From NCBI RefSeq assembly GCF_947501405.1, contig NZ_CANMVK010000001.1, positions 62,001-126,000 on the forward strand: DNA of 64,000 nucleotides, given 5' to 3'. This document shows positions 1-9,673 of this stretch, in pieces. A program made the position numbers and the translations under genes. This DNA is from an uncultured Hoeflea sp. (GTDB lineage Bacteria; Pseudomonadota; Alphaproteobacteria; Rhizobiales; Rhizobiaceae). The notes beneath the pieces are model-generated. The model was not told where the DNA came from. It did not search any database and worked only from the letters and a program-made list of their open reading frames with translations. How positions within the stretch are numbered: position 1 is the stretch's first letter; the number at the start of each line of letters is the position of its first letter.

Positions 1-1895
1 AGTTCCAGTGCGAGACTGTTTTCGGCCATGTTGGCGGTGGCGAACACCAGGTCGTCGGCTTCAAGTCTCGTTACGCCGCCATCGAGGAAGGACTGCACCG
101 TCGCAACGCTTCCGTCCCAGCCGGTGATGGCGCTTTCGACCACGAAGGCGACCTTGAGCTTCGCCAGGGTTTGCCGTAGCGGAAAATCCGCGGCCGTGCG
201 CTGCAGTTCCTTGCCGATCATCGGATCGGGCGTGACGATCGTGACCTGGTGACCGTCTTCGGCAAGCTTCCAGGCGGTGCCGCAGCCTTTCCAGTTGCCG
301 CCTTCGTCAAGAACGATCACCCGTTTGCCAGGCCTTGCCTGTCGGGCCATGACATCCTCGGCTGAATGCACCCGGCCATGGTTCAAGCCGGGCAATTCGG
401 GATAATGGGGAATGGCCTTCTGGAAGCCGGTTTCGGGCGGCAGCGAACCGGTGGCCAGAATCACCTCATCGGCTTGTTCGGCGATCACCTCATCGGCGTC
501 CATATAGGCGTTGAGCCGGATCTCGACCTGCAGCTTCATCAGTTGCCGTTCGTACCATTCGATCAGATCGGAGACCTGGGCGCGGCGGGGCTGCAGTCCG
601 GCGAGCCGGAAGGCGCCACCGAGGTGGCTCGATGCCTCAGCCAGCACCACGCGGTGGCCGCGCTCGGCAGCGACGCGTGCGGCCTCGAGGCCGGCTGGTC
701 CGCCGCCCACCACCAGTACGGATTTACGCTTGATCGCGGGTGTGAACCGGTCGCCGTTCCAGTCCGCCTCGCGGCCGACCGAGGGATTGACCACGCAGGA
801 AATCCAGTAATCACGCGAGCGCCGGCCCCAGCACATCTGGTTGCAGGACAGGCAGCCGCGAATATCCTCAGGCCTGTTTTCGCGCGCCTTGTTGGCAAGG
901 TGCGGGTCGGCGATCTGGCCGCGCACGATCGAGACCAGATCGGCCTGGCCTTCACCCAGCACGGTTTCGGCGTTTTCGGGAGTGCGAATGTGGCTTTCGG
1001 CGGTGACCAGCGCATGTTTGACCACCCCCTTGAGCGTGCCCGCGAGATCGGCGCCGAGCTTTTCCGGATAGAGAAAGGTCGGCATCAGTTTGTGGAAATC
1101 GAAATAGCTGCCCGAGCCGCAGGTGACATAGTCGATCATCTGTTCGCGGTCGTGGCGTTCGATGATTTCGCTGATTGCCTCGCGTTGCAGGGCGATTTCG
1201 AAATCCGGCTCGTCATTGACTGCGAGACCGATGATGAAATCGTCGCCGCACAGCTTGCGAATGCGGGTGATGATCTCGCGTGAGAACCGGGTGCGGTTTT
1301 CAAGGCTGCCACCCCATTGATCGTCGCGGCGGTTGGACCAGGGCGTCCAGAACTGGTCGACCAGTCCGTGATAGGCGGCCCAGACCTCGACGCCGTCGAA
1401 GCCCGCGTCGCGGCAGCGCCGCGCCGCCTGCACGAAACCTTCGATGGTCTCCTCAATCTCGGCCTCGCGCATGGCGTGGGAGCCGTCGCTGTCGTGATAG
1501 CTCGGCATGCCCGAGGGTGACCAGGCGGGATGGAAGGCATTGTCCTGATCGCCATGGCTGCCGATGTGATAAAGCTGCTGGATGGCGACCGCGCCATTTT
1601 GCTTGATCGCCCCGGTCACCTTTCTGAAATGCGGGATCACCGCGTCGTCGCTGTGGCGGAAATTGCCGCGGGTCAGAACCGCTGCGGCATGCACAGGCAT
1701 CGGCTCGACCACCACCATCGCCGCGCCGCCAATGGCGCGTTCGGCGTAGTAGGCAGCGTGCCGTTCGGTCGGAAAACCCTCGACAGCCATATTGGTGGTA
1801 TGCGCGCCGAAGACGATGCGGTTGCGCAAGGTGTGACCGCGCAGGTCGATGGGGGAGAACAGCCTGCCGAAACTCCGTGCGGTTGCCCTGTCCAT
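1..1895 (-). CDS. FMN/4Fe-4S/FAD oxidoreductase, TMADH / 2,4-dienoyl-CoA reductase family (partial)
   Basis: The gene runs off the left edge; about 631 codons are visible and the stop lies outside. The ATG at 1895 follows GGGGAGAG, a good ribosome site, and the protein begins MDRATARSFGRLF. The N-terminal part (about 1-340) is an Old-Yellow-Enzyme TIM barrel that would bind FMN. A Cys cluster CLSCNQMC with a fourth Cys 12 residues later (about 344-363) would hold a 4Fe-4S centre. A Rossmann motif VLVVGGGPAGLEAA (about 392) starts the FAD/NAD half. Known relatives are trimethylamine and dimethylamine dehydrogenases, N-methylproline demethylases and 2,4-dienoyl-CoA reductase. Which substrate applies here cannot be told. 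It is divergent from the alpha-glucosidase gene and separated from the nucleobase locus by that gene, so a link to pyrimidines is not supported. Confidence 0.85.
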   Translation of the reverse strand, partial: MDRATARSFGRLFSPIDLRGHTLRNRIVFGAHTTNMAVEGFPTERHAAYYAERAIGGAAMVVVEPMPVHAAAVLTRGNFRHSDDAVIPHFRKVTGAIKQNGAVAIQQLYHIGSHGDQDNAFHPAWSPSGMPSYHDSDGSHAMREAEIEETIEGFVQAARRCRDAGFDGVEVWAAYHGLVDQFWTPWSNRRDDQWGGSLENRTRFSREIITRIRKLCGDDFIIGLAVNDEPDFEIALQREAISEIIERHDREQMIDYVTCGSGSYFDFHKLMPTFLYPEKLGADLAGTLKGVVKHALVTAESHIRTPENAETVLGEGQADLVSIVRGQIADPHLANKARENRPEDIRGCLSCNQMCWGRRSRDYWISCVVNPSVGREADWNGDRFTPAIKRKSVLVVGGGPAGLEAARVAAERGHRVVLAEASSHLGGAFRLAGLQPRRAQVSDLIEWYERQLMKLQVEIRLNAYMDADEVIAEQADEVILATGSLPPETGFQKAIPHYPELPGLNHGRVHSAEDVMARQARPGKRVIVLDEGGNWKGCGTAWKLAEDGHQVTIVTPDPMIGKELQRTAADFPLRQTLAKLKVAFVVESAITGWDGSVATVQSFLDGGVTRLEADDLVFATANMAENSLALE

Positions 1896-2123
1896 TGCGC
1901 TCTCCCCTTGCCAATGTTGCAGTCTCGCCGAACAGTCTAGCGCGGTCAAAGCGGCGTGCTTTGCCGATTGCGCTGCGTTGTGTTCCTGCAACGCATCGAA
2001 TGGCGTCGTCATTGAAATTTGCAGCACTTGCCGCGCGGTGGCTTCCCAAGTCTCGTGCGCTGATTTAAAACGATTAGAATCGCAACATCCGCTGCCACAA
2101 CCAGGCAGATTTTGGAGCCAATC

Positions 2124-3758
2124 ATGAGCATCAACGAGCATTGGTGGCGCGACGCGGTGATCTACCAGATCTATCCGCGCTCGTTTCAGGACAGCAATGG
2201 CAACGGCATCGGCGATCTCGCCGGCATCACCTCGCGGCTTGATCATGTCGCCTCGCTGGGTGTGGACGCAATCTGGCTGTCGCCGGTGTTCACCTCGCCG
2301 ATGGCCGATATGGGCTATGACGTGTCCGACTACACGGATATCGACCCGCTGTTCGGAACGCTCGCCGATTTCGATGCCATGCTGGACCGGGCCCATCAGC
2401 TTGACCTGAAGGTGATCATCGACCAGGTGCTCAGCCACACTTCGTCGAAGCATCCATGGTTCGAGGAAAGCCGGGTGTCGCGCGGCAACGCCAGGGCCGA
2501 CTGGTATGTCTGGGCCGATCCGAAACCGGATGGATCACCGCCCAACAACTGGCCCTCGGTGTTTGGCGGACCCGCCTGGACCTGGGATTCGCGGCGGCGG
2601 CAATATTATATGCACAACTTCCTGAGTTCGCAGCCTGATCTCAACTTCCACAACGGCGCGGTTCAGGACGCATTGCTCGATGTGATGCGGTTCTGGCTCG
2701 AGCGAGGCGTTGACGGCTTCCGGCTCGATACGGTGAATTTCTACTTCCACGACGCCCAACTGCGCGACAATCCGATTAGCCCCGATGAGGCGGCGCGGGA
2801 TGCGGTGATCCCCTACGAGATGCAGGATCATCGTTTCTCCAAAACCCAGCCCGAAAACATCGGCTTTCTCGAACGTATGCGGGCTTTAACCGACAGCTAC
2901 GGCGCGCGGATGATGGTTGGCGAAGTGGGCGAGATCCTGCGCGCCACCGAGGTGATGGCGGCCTATACGTCCGGCTCCAAGCGGCTGCATATGGCCTATT
3001 CCTTCGACATGCTTGGCAATTCCTACAATCCCGGCCATTTCCGGTCCCGGATCGAAGGCTTTTTTGCCGGTGCGCCGGATGGATGGCCGTGCTGGAGTTT
3101 TTCCAATCACGACGTGATGCGCCATGTCAGCCGCTGGCGCGAACATGGCCATGGCGACGATGCGATCGCCATTCAGGCGGCGGCCATGCTGCTGTCGTTC
3201 CCAGGCTCCATCTGCCTGTATCAGGGCGAGGAGCTGGGTCAGATCGATACCGAGATGGAGTTTCATGAGCTGACCGACCCGCCGGGGATCAGCTTCTGGC
3301 CGGAATACAAGGGCCGCGACGGGTGCCGCACGCCGATGGTGTGGACGGCGCAGGCGGAGCACGGAGGATTTTCGGAAGCCAGACCGTGGCTGCCCGTCAA
3401 AGCGCCGCAGGCAGAACGTGCGGTTGATCTGCAACAGGACCGGGCGGATTCGGTGCTGGCGTTTTACCGGTCGATGATCGATTTCCGCAAATCCCATACG
3501 GCGCTGTCGGGCGGAAAGTACCGGTTCCTAGATCTGCCGGAACCGATCATGGGCCTGTGGCGCGGCGCGGGGCAGGGGGCGGTGTTGTGCCTGTTCAATC
3601 TGTCGCCCAAGGATTGCGTGGTGACGCTGAGCCAGCCGGCAACCCTGGTTGATCTCAGCCACGCCGCCCATCTTGAAGGCGCAGTTCTGGAGCTGGGCGC
3701 CAACGGGTTCTGCTTCATCGAGGGCGACAGCGAGAAACTGGAGGTTTCCGCCACCTGA
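2124..3758 (+). CDS. aglA: GH13 alpha-glucosidase
   Basis: Glycoside hydrolase family 13 enzyme that would release glucose from short alpha-glucosides. The ATG at 2124 is preferred over a TTG four codons upstream because GGAG sits six bases before it; the product is 544 residues. The start WWRDAVIYQIYPRSFQDSNGNGIGDL is typical of oligosaccharide alpha-glucosidases. The nucleophile Asp lies in GFRLDTVNF (about 202), the acid/base Glu in VGEVGE (about 267) and the third Asp in FSNHDV (about 330). No signal peptide is seen, so it is cytoplasmic. Rhizobial aglA genes usually sit beside an alpha-glucoside ABC transporter, which is absent here, so the symbol rests on family resemblance only. The gene stands alone, divergent from the oxidoreductase and convergent with adenine deaminase. 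Confidence 0.9.
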   Translation: MSINEHWWRDAVIYQIYPRSFQDSNGNGIGDLAGITSRLDHVASLGVDAIWLSPVFTSPMADMGYDVSDYTDIDPLFGTLADFDAMLDRAHQLDLKVIIDQVLSHTSSKHPWFEESRVSRGNARADWYVWADPKPDGSPPNNWPSVFGGPAWTWDSRRRQYYMHNFLSSQPDLNFHNGAVQDALLDVMRFWLERGVDGFRLDTVNFYFHDAQLRDNPISPDEAARDAVIPYEMQDHRFSKTQPENIGFLERMRALTDSYGARMMVGEVGEILRATEVMAAYTSGSKRLHMAYSFDMLGNSYNPGHFRSRIEGFFAGAPDGWPCWSFSNHDVMRHVSRWREHGHGDDAIAIQAAAMLLSFPGSICLYQGEELGQIDTEMEFHELTDPPGISFWPEYKGRDGCRTPMVWTAQAEHGGFSEARPWLPVKAPQAERAVDLQQDRADSVLAFYRSMIDFRKSHTALSGGKYRFLDLPEPIMGLWRGAGQGAVLCLFNLSPKDCVVTLSQPATLVDLSHAAHLEGAVLELGANGFCFIEGDSEKLEVSAT

Positions 3759-3779
3759 TGGCTGCGGCTCGCCCGAAGT

Positions 3780-5480
3780 CTAGGGATCGATGATCTCGAA
3801 CGCATCGACATCGATCATGCCGCGATCGGAGATCTTGAGATGCGGGATCACCGGCAGCGGCAAGAACGCCAGTTGCAAAAACGGCTCGTCGAGTGTGCCG
3901 CCGAGATCGCGCGCGGCCTGGCGCAGCGGGATCAGGGTTTGGCGCACGCTCTCATAGGGCTGGTCGCTCATCAGGCCTGCGACTGGTAACGCGATTTCTG
4001 CCACCACCTCGCCGTCGCAGGCGACCACGAAGCCGCCGCGGATTTCACTTAAGCGGTTTGCGGCCACCGCCATATCGGATTCCGAGGCGCCGACGACGCA
4101 GATGTTGTGGCTGTCATGGCCGACTGTGGAGGCGATGGCGCCGCGCTTCAGTCCGAAGCCCTGAACAAAGCCGGTGGCGATGTTGCCGTTCTTGCCGTGC
4201 CGTTCGATCACTGCGATCTTCAGGATGTCACGGCCCAGATCGACCTGCTTTTCTCCGTTCTCGATGGCCAGATCGAGATCGCGGCGCTCGGTGATGATCT
4301 TGCCCGGCAGGATGCCGATCACCGGGGTCTGGCTGCGGTTTTTCCGCACGGTAAAGGAGTCTGCCTCAACGCGCGGGGCGCGGACGCTGTCGGTGCCCAC
4401 CGGCGGCGTATGCGGGCGGGTGGCGAACAGATGATCGGTGACCCTGCGCCCGGCGGAGAACACCATCTCGGCATTGCAGTCCTCCAGAGTGTCAAGCACC
4501 ACCAGATCGGCGCGCCAGCCCGGGGCCACCAGTCCGCGGTCGCGGAGGCCGAAGGCGCGGGCTGCGGAGATCGAGGCGGCGCGGTAGATTGCCAGCGGCT
4601 CGACGCCGTTCGCGATGGCGTGGCGGATCATGTAATCGAGATGGCCATGCTCGGCGATATCGAGCGGATTGCGGTCGTCGGTGCACAGCGCCAGGAACGG
4701 CGAATTGCGCTCTGTGATGATCGGGATCAGGGCATCGAGATCGCGCGACACCGAGCCCTCGCGCACCAGGATATGCATGCCTTTCGACATCTTCTCGAGC
4801 GCCTCTTCGGCGGTGGTGGATTCGTGCTCGGTGCGGATACCGGCGGCGAGATAGCCATTGAGGCCGAGCCCGCGCAGCAGCGGCGCGTGGCCATCGATAT
4901 GGCCGCCCTGAAACGCCTCGAGCTTGGCCATGCAAGTCGGGTCCTTTGCGAGAACGCCGGGGAAATTCATGAATTCGGCAAGGCCGATCACCTGGGGGTG
5001 GTCGCGGAATGGCAGCAGGTCGTCGATATCGAGCTGAGCGCCTGCTGTTTCCAGATGGGTGGCGGGCACGCAGCTCGAAAGCTGCACGCGGATATCCATG
5101 ATGGTCTGGACCGAGCAATCGAGAAAATAGCGGATGCCGTCCGCGCCCAGCACATTGCCGATCTCATGCGGATCGCAGATCGCGGTGGTAATTCCGCGCG
5201 GCAGCACACAGCGGTCGAATTCATGGGGCGTGACCAGCGAGCTTTCGATGTGCAGATGGGTGTCGATGAAACCGGGAACGACGATCTTTCCCGAGATGTC
5301 GATTTCCTCAACGCCGGAGTAAGTCTCGAGCGTGCCGACGACGCGATCTCCCGAGATGGCGATGTCGCCATCGCGCAGTTCGCCGGTGGTGAGATCGAAC
5401 AGTTGCCCGCCCTTGAGCACGATGTCAGCTGGCGCAAGGCCCTGGCCCTGATCGATCTTGTCGCTGAGCGTGCTTGCCAT
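3780..5480 (-). CDS. ade: adenine deaminase
   Basis: Converts adenine to hypoxanthine and ammonia. The product is 566 residues from the ATG at 5480, which has AAGGACG seven bases upstream; a longer frame to 5537 lacks a better site. The amidohydrolase metal motif THLH is at about 74-77 ([12 protein letters not shown]), followed by [13 protein letters not shown] and a C-terminal domain with [15 protein letters not shown]-like residues (seen here as [14 protein letters not shown]), typical of the AdeC-type enzyme. It is the last gene of the minus-strand nucleobase locus, 76 bases after the substrate-binding protein, so it probably shares the transcript. The context suggests that the transporter may bring in purine as well as pyrimidine bases, or that the locus recycles both; this part is inference. 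Confidence 0.93.
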   Translation of the reverse strand: MASTLSDKIDQGQGLAPADIVLKGGQLFDLTTGELRDGDIAISGDRVVGTLETYSGVEEIDISGKIVVPGFIDTHLHIESSLVTPHEFDRCVLPRGITTAICDPHEIGNVLGADGIRYFLDCSVQTIMDIRVQLSSCVPATHLETAGAQLDIDDLLPFRDHPQVIGLAEFMNFPGVLAKDPTCMAKLEAFQGGHIDGHAPLLRGLGLNGYLAAGIRTEHESTTAEEALEKMSKGMHILVREGSVSRDLDALIPIITERNSPFLALCTDDRNPLDIAEHGHLDYMIRHAIANGVEPLAIYRAASISAARAFGLRDRGLVAPGWRADLVVLDTLEDCNAEMVFSAGRRVTDHLFATRPHTPPVGTDSVRAPRVEADSFTVRKNRSQTPVIGILPGKIITERRDLDLAIENGEKQVDLGRDILKIAVIERHGKNGNIATGFVQGFGLKRGAIASTVGHDSHNICVVGASESDMAVAANRLSEIRGGFVVACDGEVVAEIALPVAGLMSDQPYESVRQTLIPLRQAARDLGGTLDEPFLQLAFLPLPVIPHLKISDRGMIDVDAFEIIDP

Positions 5481-5556
5481 GGTCGTTCGTCCTTGTGGTG
5501 GAATCAAAACCGGCCGGCGGTAAGGCCGGCCGGTCAAGTCTATCGGATGATGATGA

Positions 5557-6549
5557 TTACATCGCCTTCATCTTGTCGGTGACGGCCGCGGTCCAGGCGC
5601 CTTCGGGCTCCTTGGTGATCACCGGGTCGGAGCCGCCCTTCATCAGCGTATCGACGGTGCGCTGATAATCGGCTTCGTCGAGCGTGCCGTCGGAACCGGC
5701 GGTCAGCTTGGCGATTTCGCCCATCATGCGCTTCTGATGCTTCTCGGTCTGGGCGCCGCTGGCGTCGTTGTCGAGCACGATCATGGCCGCTTCATCTGGG
5801 TTTTCCTCGGCCCATTTCCAGCCTTCCATCGAGGCTTTGACGAAGCGGGCGAGCTTGTCGACCATCTCCGGATCCTCAAGGCTGGATTCAAGCACGTAGA
5901 GCCCGTCCTCGAGCGTGGCGACACCTTCGTCTTCATATTTGAAGGTGATCAGATCGTCAGCGGAAAGCCCGGCGTCGATGACCTGCCAATACTCGTTGTA
6001 GGTCATGGTCGACACGCAATCGGCCTGCTTCTGGATCAGCGGGTCGACATTGAAGCCCTGCTTGAGCACTTCGACGCCGTCATCGCCGCCCTGGGTCGGG
6101 ATGCCCAGCTGGCTCATCCAGGACAGGAACGGATACTCATTGCCGAAGAACCAGACGCCCAGCGTCTTGCCCTTGAAGTCATCCGGCGAGGTGATGCCGG
6201 TTTCCTTGCGGCAGGTCAGCATCATGCCGGATGATTTGAACGGCTGGGCGATGTTGACCAGGGCCACGCCCTTTTCGCGGCTTGCGAGCGCGGACGGCAT
6301 CCAGTCGACGATGACATCGGCACCGCCGCCGGCGATCACCTGCGGAGGCGCAATGTCAGGCCCGCCCGGCTTGATCTCGATGTCGAGGCCGGCGGCCTCG
6401 TACATGCCCTTGTCCTGGGCGACATAATAGCCCGCAAACTGGGCCTGGGTGACCCATTTGAGCTGCAGGGTGAGCTTGTCTGCAGCAAGCGCCGAGCCTG
6501 CCATCAGCGACAGCGCCAGGCCCATTGTGATTGAAAGCGTCTTCTTCAT
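5557..6549 (-). CDS. ABC transporter substrate-binding protein, NMT1/THI5 family
   Basis: Periplasmic binding protein of 330 residues with a clear signal peptide ([18 protein letters not shown], cleavage after SALA). The body [30 protein letters not shown] is the hallmark of the NMT1/THI5-like family, members of which bind thiamine-precursor pyrimidines, riboflavin precursors and other ring compounds. The gene lies 31 bases after the second permease gene. Given dihydropyrimidinase and carbamoylase genes directly upstream in the same run, the likely ligand is a pyrimidine base or a pathway intermediate. That assignment is inference from context; the sequence alone does not identify the ligand. 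Confidence 0.9.
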   Translation of the reverse strand: MKKTLSITMGLALSLMAGSALAADKLTLQLKWVTQAQFAGYYVAQDKGMYEAAGLDIEIKPGGPDIAPPQVIAGGGADVIVDWMPSALASREKGVALVNIAQPFKSSGMMLTCRKETGITSPDDFKGKTLGVWFFGNEYPFLSWMSQLGIPTQGGDDGVEVLKQGFNVDPLIQKQADCVSTMTYNEYWQVIDAGLSADDLITFKYEDEGVATLEDGLYVLESSLEDPEMVDKLARFVKASMEGWKWAEENPDEAAMIVLDNDASGAQTEKHQKRMMGEIAKLTAGSDGTLDEADYQRTVDTLMKGGSDPVITKEPEGAWTAAVTDKMKAM

Positions 6550-6580
6550 GCCATTCTCCTCTGGTTGCGGCTCCGTCTTG

Positions 6581-7450
6581 TTATGAACCGGCTCTGCGCC
6601 GGTAGGACGGATGCCAAAAAGTCACGGCCCTTTCCGCAAGGGCGATCAGCCCGTAGGAAAGTGACCCGGCCAGCGCCGCGACGAAAATCGTGGCCCAGAC
6701 CATATCCACATTCATGCGCCCCACTTCGGTGGAAATCCGAAAGCCCATACCCACGATCGGGGTGCCGAAGAATTCGGCAACAATGGCCCCGATCAGGGCC
6801 AGAGTCGAGTTGATCTTGAGCGCATTGAATATGAAAGGCATTGCGGCGGGAAGCCGCAGCTTGAATAGCGTCTGCCAGCGCGAGGCGGCGTAGGTGCGCA
6901 TCAGATCGCGCTCCATCGAGCCGGTGGCCGCCAGTCCGGCGACGGTGTTGACCAGCATCGGGAAGAAGGTCATCACGACGACGACGGCGGCCTTGGATTG
7001 CCAGTCGAAACCGAACCACATCACCATGATGGGGGCGACGCCGACAATCGGCAGGGCCGCCACCAGATTGCCGACCGGGATCACGCCCTTACGCAGGAAC
7101 GGGCTGCGGTCAACCAGAATGGCAGTGATAAAACCGATGCCGCAGCCCATCACGTAGCCTGCGATCACGGCCTTAAGGTAGGTCTGGCGGAAGTCGGTCC
7201 ACAGGATGTCCGGCGAATTGGTGATCCGGTCCCAGATCATCGAGGGCGCGGGCAGCAGCACGCTGGGGACATTGAAGCCGCGGGTGACCCCTTCCCACAG
7301 CGCGATCAGCGCTGCGCCGAACAGCACCGGGATCGCCACATTGATTAACCGCGCCACCGAGGGGCTCGACGGCTTCAGCCGCACCAGCCAGACATTGACC
7401 GCCCAGGCAAACAGCCAGAACAGAATGGCGATGAGAAATGCTGCGCTCAT
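6581..7450 (-). CDS. ABC transporter permease (second)
   Basis: Inner-membrane permease of 289 residues, BPD_transp_1 type. The N-terminal helix (LIAILFWLFAWAVNVWLV) is followed by a hydrophobic core with the EAA-type loop around AASRWQTLFKLRLPAAMPFIFNALK (about 175-200), which contacts the ATPase. The start at 7450 overlaps the stop of the preceding permease gene by four bases (ATGA), showing translational coupling. With 7447-8334 it forms a heterodimeric channel of the SsuC/TauC/ThiX kind. It serves the NMT1-type binding protein encoded 31 bases downstream. Confidence 0.9.
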   Translation of the reverse strand: MSAAFLIAILFWLFAWAVNVWLVRLKPSSPSVARLINVAIPVLFGAALIALWEGVTRGFNVPSVLLPAPSMIWDRITNSPDILWTDFRQTYLKAVIAGYVMGCGIGFITAILVDRSPFLRKGVIPVGNLVAALPIVGVAPIMVMWFGFDWQSKAAVVVVMTFFPMLVNTVAGLAATGSMERDLMRTYAASRWQTLFKLRLPAAMPFIFNALKINSTLALIGAIVAEFFGTPIVGMGFRISTEVGRMNVDMVWATIFVAALAGSLSYGLIALAERAVTFWHPSYRRRAGS

Positions 7451-8334
7451 GCCGGCCTCACCCCCATGCGCCGGTTGACCCAGGCGCCGATGATATCAAC
7501 CGTCATCACCAGAATTCCGGCGAGCGCCGCCGCCATCAAAAGCGCGGACCAGATCTGCACGGTCTGGCCGTAATAGGAGCCTGCCAGTAGCCGTGCGCCA
7601 AGGCCGGCGACAGCGCCTGTGGGCAGTTCGCCGACAATGGCGCCGACCAGCGCAATCGAGATTGCCACTTTCATCGAGGTGACCAGGAACGGCACAGCCG
7701 CGGGCAGCCGCAGCTTCCAGAAGGTTTGCGCGCGGGAGGCCGAATAGGTGCGCATCAGGTCAAGATGCATCACCTCGGGAGAGCGCAAGCCCTTGGTCAT
7801 GCCGACAGCGATGGGGAAGAACGACAGATACATCGATATCGTCGCCTTCGGCAGCAGCCCGGAAATCCCCACCGCGTTGAGCACGACGATGATCATCGGC
7901 GCAATCGCCAGGATGGGAATGGTCTGGGAGGTGATGATCCAGGGCATCAGCGACCGGTCGAGCGTCTGGTAATGGACAATGCCAACGGCCAGCGCCACGC
8001 CCAGAACGGTTCCCATGGCGAAGCCAAGCAGGGTCGAGGACAGCGTGATCCAGGAATGGTAGACCAGGCTGCGCTTGGAGGTGATCTTCTTTTCCACCGT
8101 GGTGTTCCACAGTTCGGCGAACACCTGATGCGGCGCGGGCAGCACCGGGCGCTCCTGCGCCATGGTGCGCGGCAGGATTTCGGAAAAGCTGATCTCGGTT
8201 TCCGCACGCTCGGCCTGGTCGCGCTCGAACGGTGCATTTAAAAACACCGCCGCCGCATACCAGATGGCGATGATTGCCAGCACCACAACGCCGATGGGCA
8301 GGATCTTGTCGTGTAGGAGAATGCGTGCCGTCAT
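7447..8334 (-). CDS. ABC transporter permease (first)
   Basis: Permease of 295 residues from the ATG at 8334 (MTARILLHDKILPIGVVV). The open frame extends upstream to 8490, but that part overlaps the acetyltransferase gene and lacks a membrane-protein start. The ATG at 8334 overlaps the acetyltransferase stop as ATGA. An N-terminal membrane helix is followed by a periplasmic stretch of about 80 residues and then the BPD_transp_1 core with the EAA loop SASRAQTFWKLRLPAAVPFLVTSMK. Its stop overlaps the next permease start by four bases. It shares the EAA-loop pattern with the second permease, indicating a duplicated pair that works as a heterodimer. Confidence 0.9.
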   Translation of the reverse strand: MTARILLHDKILPIGVVVLAIIAIWYAAAVFLNAPFERDQAERAETEISFSEILPRTMAQERPVLPAPHQVFAELWNTTVEKKITSKRSLVYHSWITLSSTLLGFAMGTVLGVALAVGIVHYQTLDRSLMPWIITSQTIPILAIAPMIIVVLNAVGISGLLPKATISMYLSFFPIAVGMTKGLRSPEVMHLDLMRTYSASRAQTFWKLRLPAAVPFLVTSMKVAISIALVGAIVGELPTGAVAGLGARLLAGSYYGQTVQIWSALLMAAALAGILVMTVDIIGAWVNRRMGVRPA

Positions 8335-8819
8335 GTCACGTCTCCCGGCCAGCGCATCAACAGAGTGGGGACGCCTTCCTCGGTGTCGGATTTGCGGCCG
8401 TCCGGGACTTCGATCAGACCCTCGCGGATATAGAAGCGCATGGCATCCTTGTTGGGTTCGAACACGGTGAGTTCGAATCCATTCGGGCAAGCAGATTTGA
8501 CCGCATCGAGCAGGGCCTTGCCCAGGCCTGCGCCACGCACGCCAGGTTTGAGGTAGAGCGCAGGCAGAAAACCTGCTTCGGTATCAAGCGAAGCGTAACC
8601 GACGATTTCACCATCGCTTTCGGCCACCAAAACGGTTCGCTGATTGAGCAGTTCGGGTGCGAAGAGCGCTTCCAGATCCTGGCGCGAAATCGTCCTTGGA
8701 AGCCACTCGGTGCCATCGATGTAGCTGTTGATGATCTCCGCGCAGGCCGGCAGATCGGCGGAGGTAGCGGGGCGCACGATGGTTGCCAAGTTCTGATTTC
8801 GCAGCGCACTAGTCATCAT
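8331..8819 (-). CDS. GNAT-family N-acetyltransferase embedded in the ABC operon
   Basis: Small acetyltransferase of 162 residues that would use acetyl-CoA to acetylate an amine. The start is one of two tandem ATGs (8819 or 8816), overlapping the end of the ATPase gene; the stop overlaps the permease start as ATGA. The acetyl-CoA loop is visible as PGVRGAGLGKALLDAVK (about 95-112), preceded by the beta strands VLVAESDGEIVGYASL and followed by ELTVFEPNKDAMRFYIREGL, the classic C-terminal end of the fold. It is fully wedged between ATPase and permease genes with overlaps on both sides, so it must be co-expressed with the transporter. The substrate is unknown. A passenger enzyme acting on an imported or downstream amine is possible but unproven. 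Confidence 0.85.
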   Translation of the reverse strand: MMTSALRNQNLATIVRPATSADLPACAEIINSYIDGTEWLPRTISRQDLEALFAPELLNQRTVLVAESDGEIVGYASLDTEAGFLPALYLKPGVRGAGLGKALLDAVKSACPNGFELTVFEPNKDAMRFYIREGLIEVPDGRKSDTEEGVPTLLMRWPGDVT

Positions 8820-9591
8820 AGCTGTGCCCCTCGCGCAGGCCATCGCGCACCTGATGGGCGACCTTGAGGAATTCCGGGGTTTCGCGGATGTCGAGCGGCC
8901 GGTCATTGCCGAGATCGCAATCGATGATGTCGTGAATGCGGCCAGGCCGCGGGCTCATCACTACGATCTTGGTCGACAGGAACACGGCTTCCGGAATCGA
9001 GTGGGTGACGAAGACCACGGTCTTCCTGGTCTTGGCCCAGAGCTTCAGGAGCTGCTCGTTCAAATGATCGCGGACGATCTCGTCGAGCGCGCCGAAGGGT
9101 TCGTCCATCAAAAGCATGTCGGGCTCGACGGCGAGCGCGCGGGCAATCGAGGCGCGCTGCTGCATGCCGCCGGAAAGCTGCCAGGGGAATTTCTTCTCAA
9201 AGCCTGACAGATTGACCAGTTCGAGATTGCTTTCGATGCGGGCAGCGCGGGTGGCTTGGTCGAGCCCCATCACCTCAAGCGGCAGCGCCACATTGTCCTC
9301 GATTGTGCGCCAGGGCAGCAATGCTGCCTGCTGGAACACATAGCCATAGGCGCGCGCCAGCCGCGCCTGTTCCGGCGTCATGCCATTGATCGAAACGTTT
9401 CCGCCGGTAGGCTTCTCCAGATCGGCGATCACCCGGAGCAGCGTGGTCTTGCCGCAGCCCGACGGCCCGATCAGCGACACGAATTCACCCTCGGCGATAT
9501 CGAGCGTGATGTCCTTGAGCGCATGTACGGGCCCGTCATTGGTCTCGAAGGTGAGGTCGAGATTCTGGGCGGAGATAACGGTGTTAGACAT
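8809..9591 (-). CDS. ABC transporter ATP-binding protein
   Basis: ATPase subunit of 260 residues of the SsuB/TauB/ThiY-partner class. Walker A GPSGCGKTT (about 43-51), signature LSGGMQQR (about 139-146), Walker B LLMDEPFGALD and the switch His in VTHSIPEA are all intact. It energises import through the two permeases downstream. It lies 82 bases after the dihydropyrimidinase gene and overlaps the acetyltransferase start. The last residues SYDD are encoded within the overlap. Confidence 0.92.
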   Translation of the reverse strand: MSNTVISAQNLDLTFETNDGPVHALKDITLDIAEGEFVSLIGPSGCGKTTLLRVIADLEKPTGGNVSINGMTPEQARLARAYGYVFQQAALLPWRTIEDNVALPLEVMGLDQATRAARIESNLELVNLSGFEKKFPWQLSGGMQQRASIARALAVEPDMLLMDEPFGALDEIVRDHLNEQLLKLWAKTRKTVVFVTHSIPEAVFLSTKIVVMSPRPGRIHDIIDCDLGNDRPLDIRETPEFLKVAHQVRDGLREGHSYDD

Positions 9592-9673
9592 CGAGTGCGG
9601 CTTCTCGTTTCAATTGCATTCTCCCGTTGCCGGCGACCGGATTATGAAATGGTCCGGGGCCGGAACACCATCC

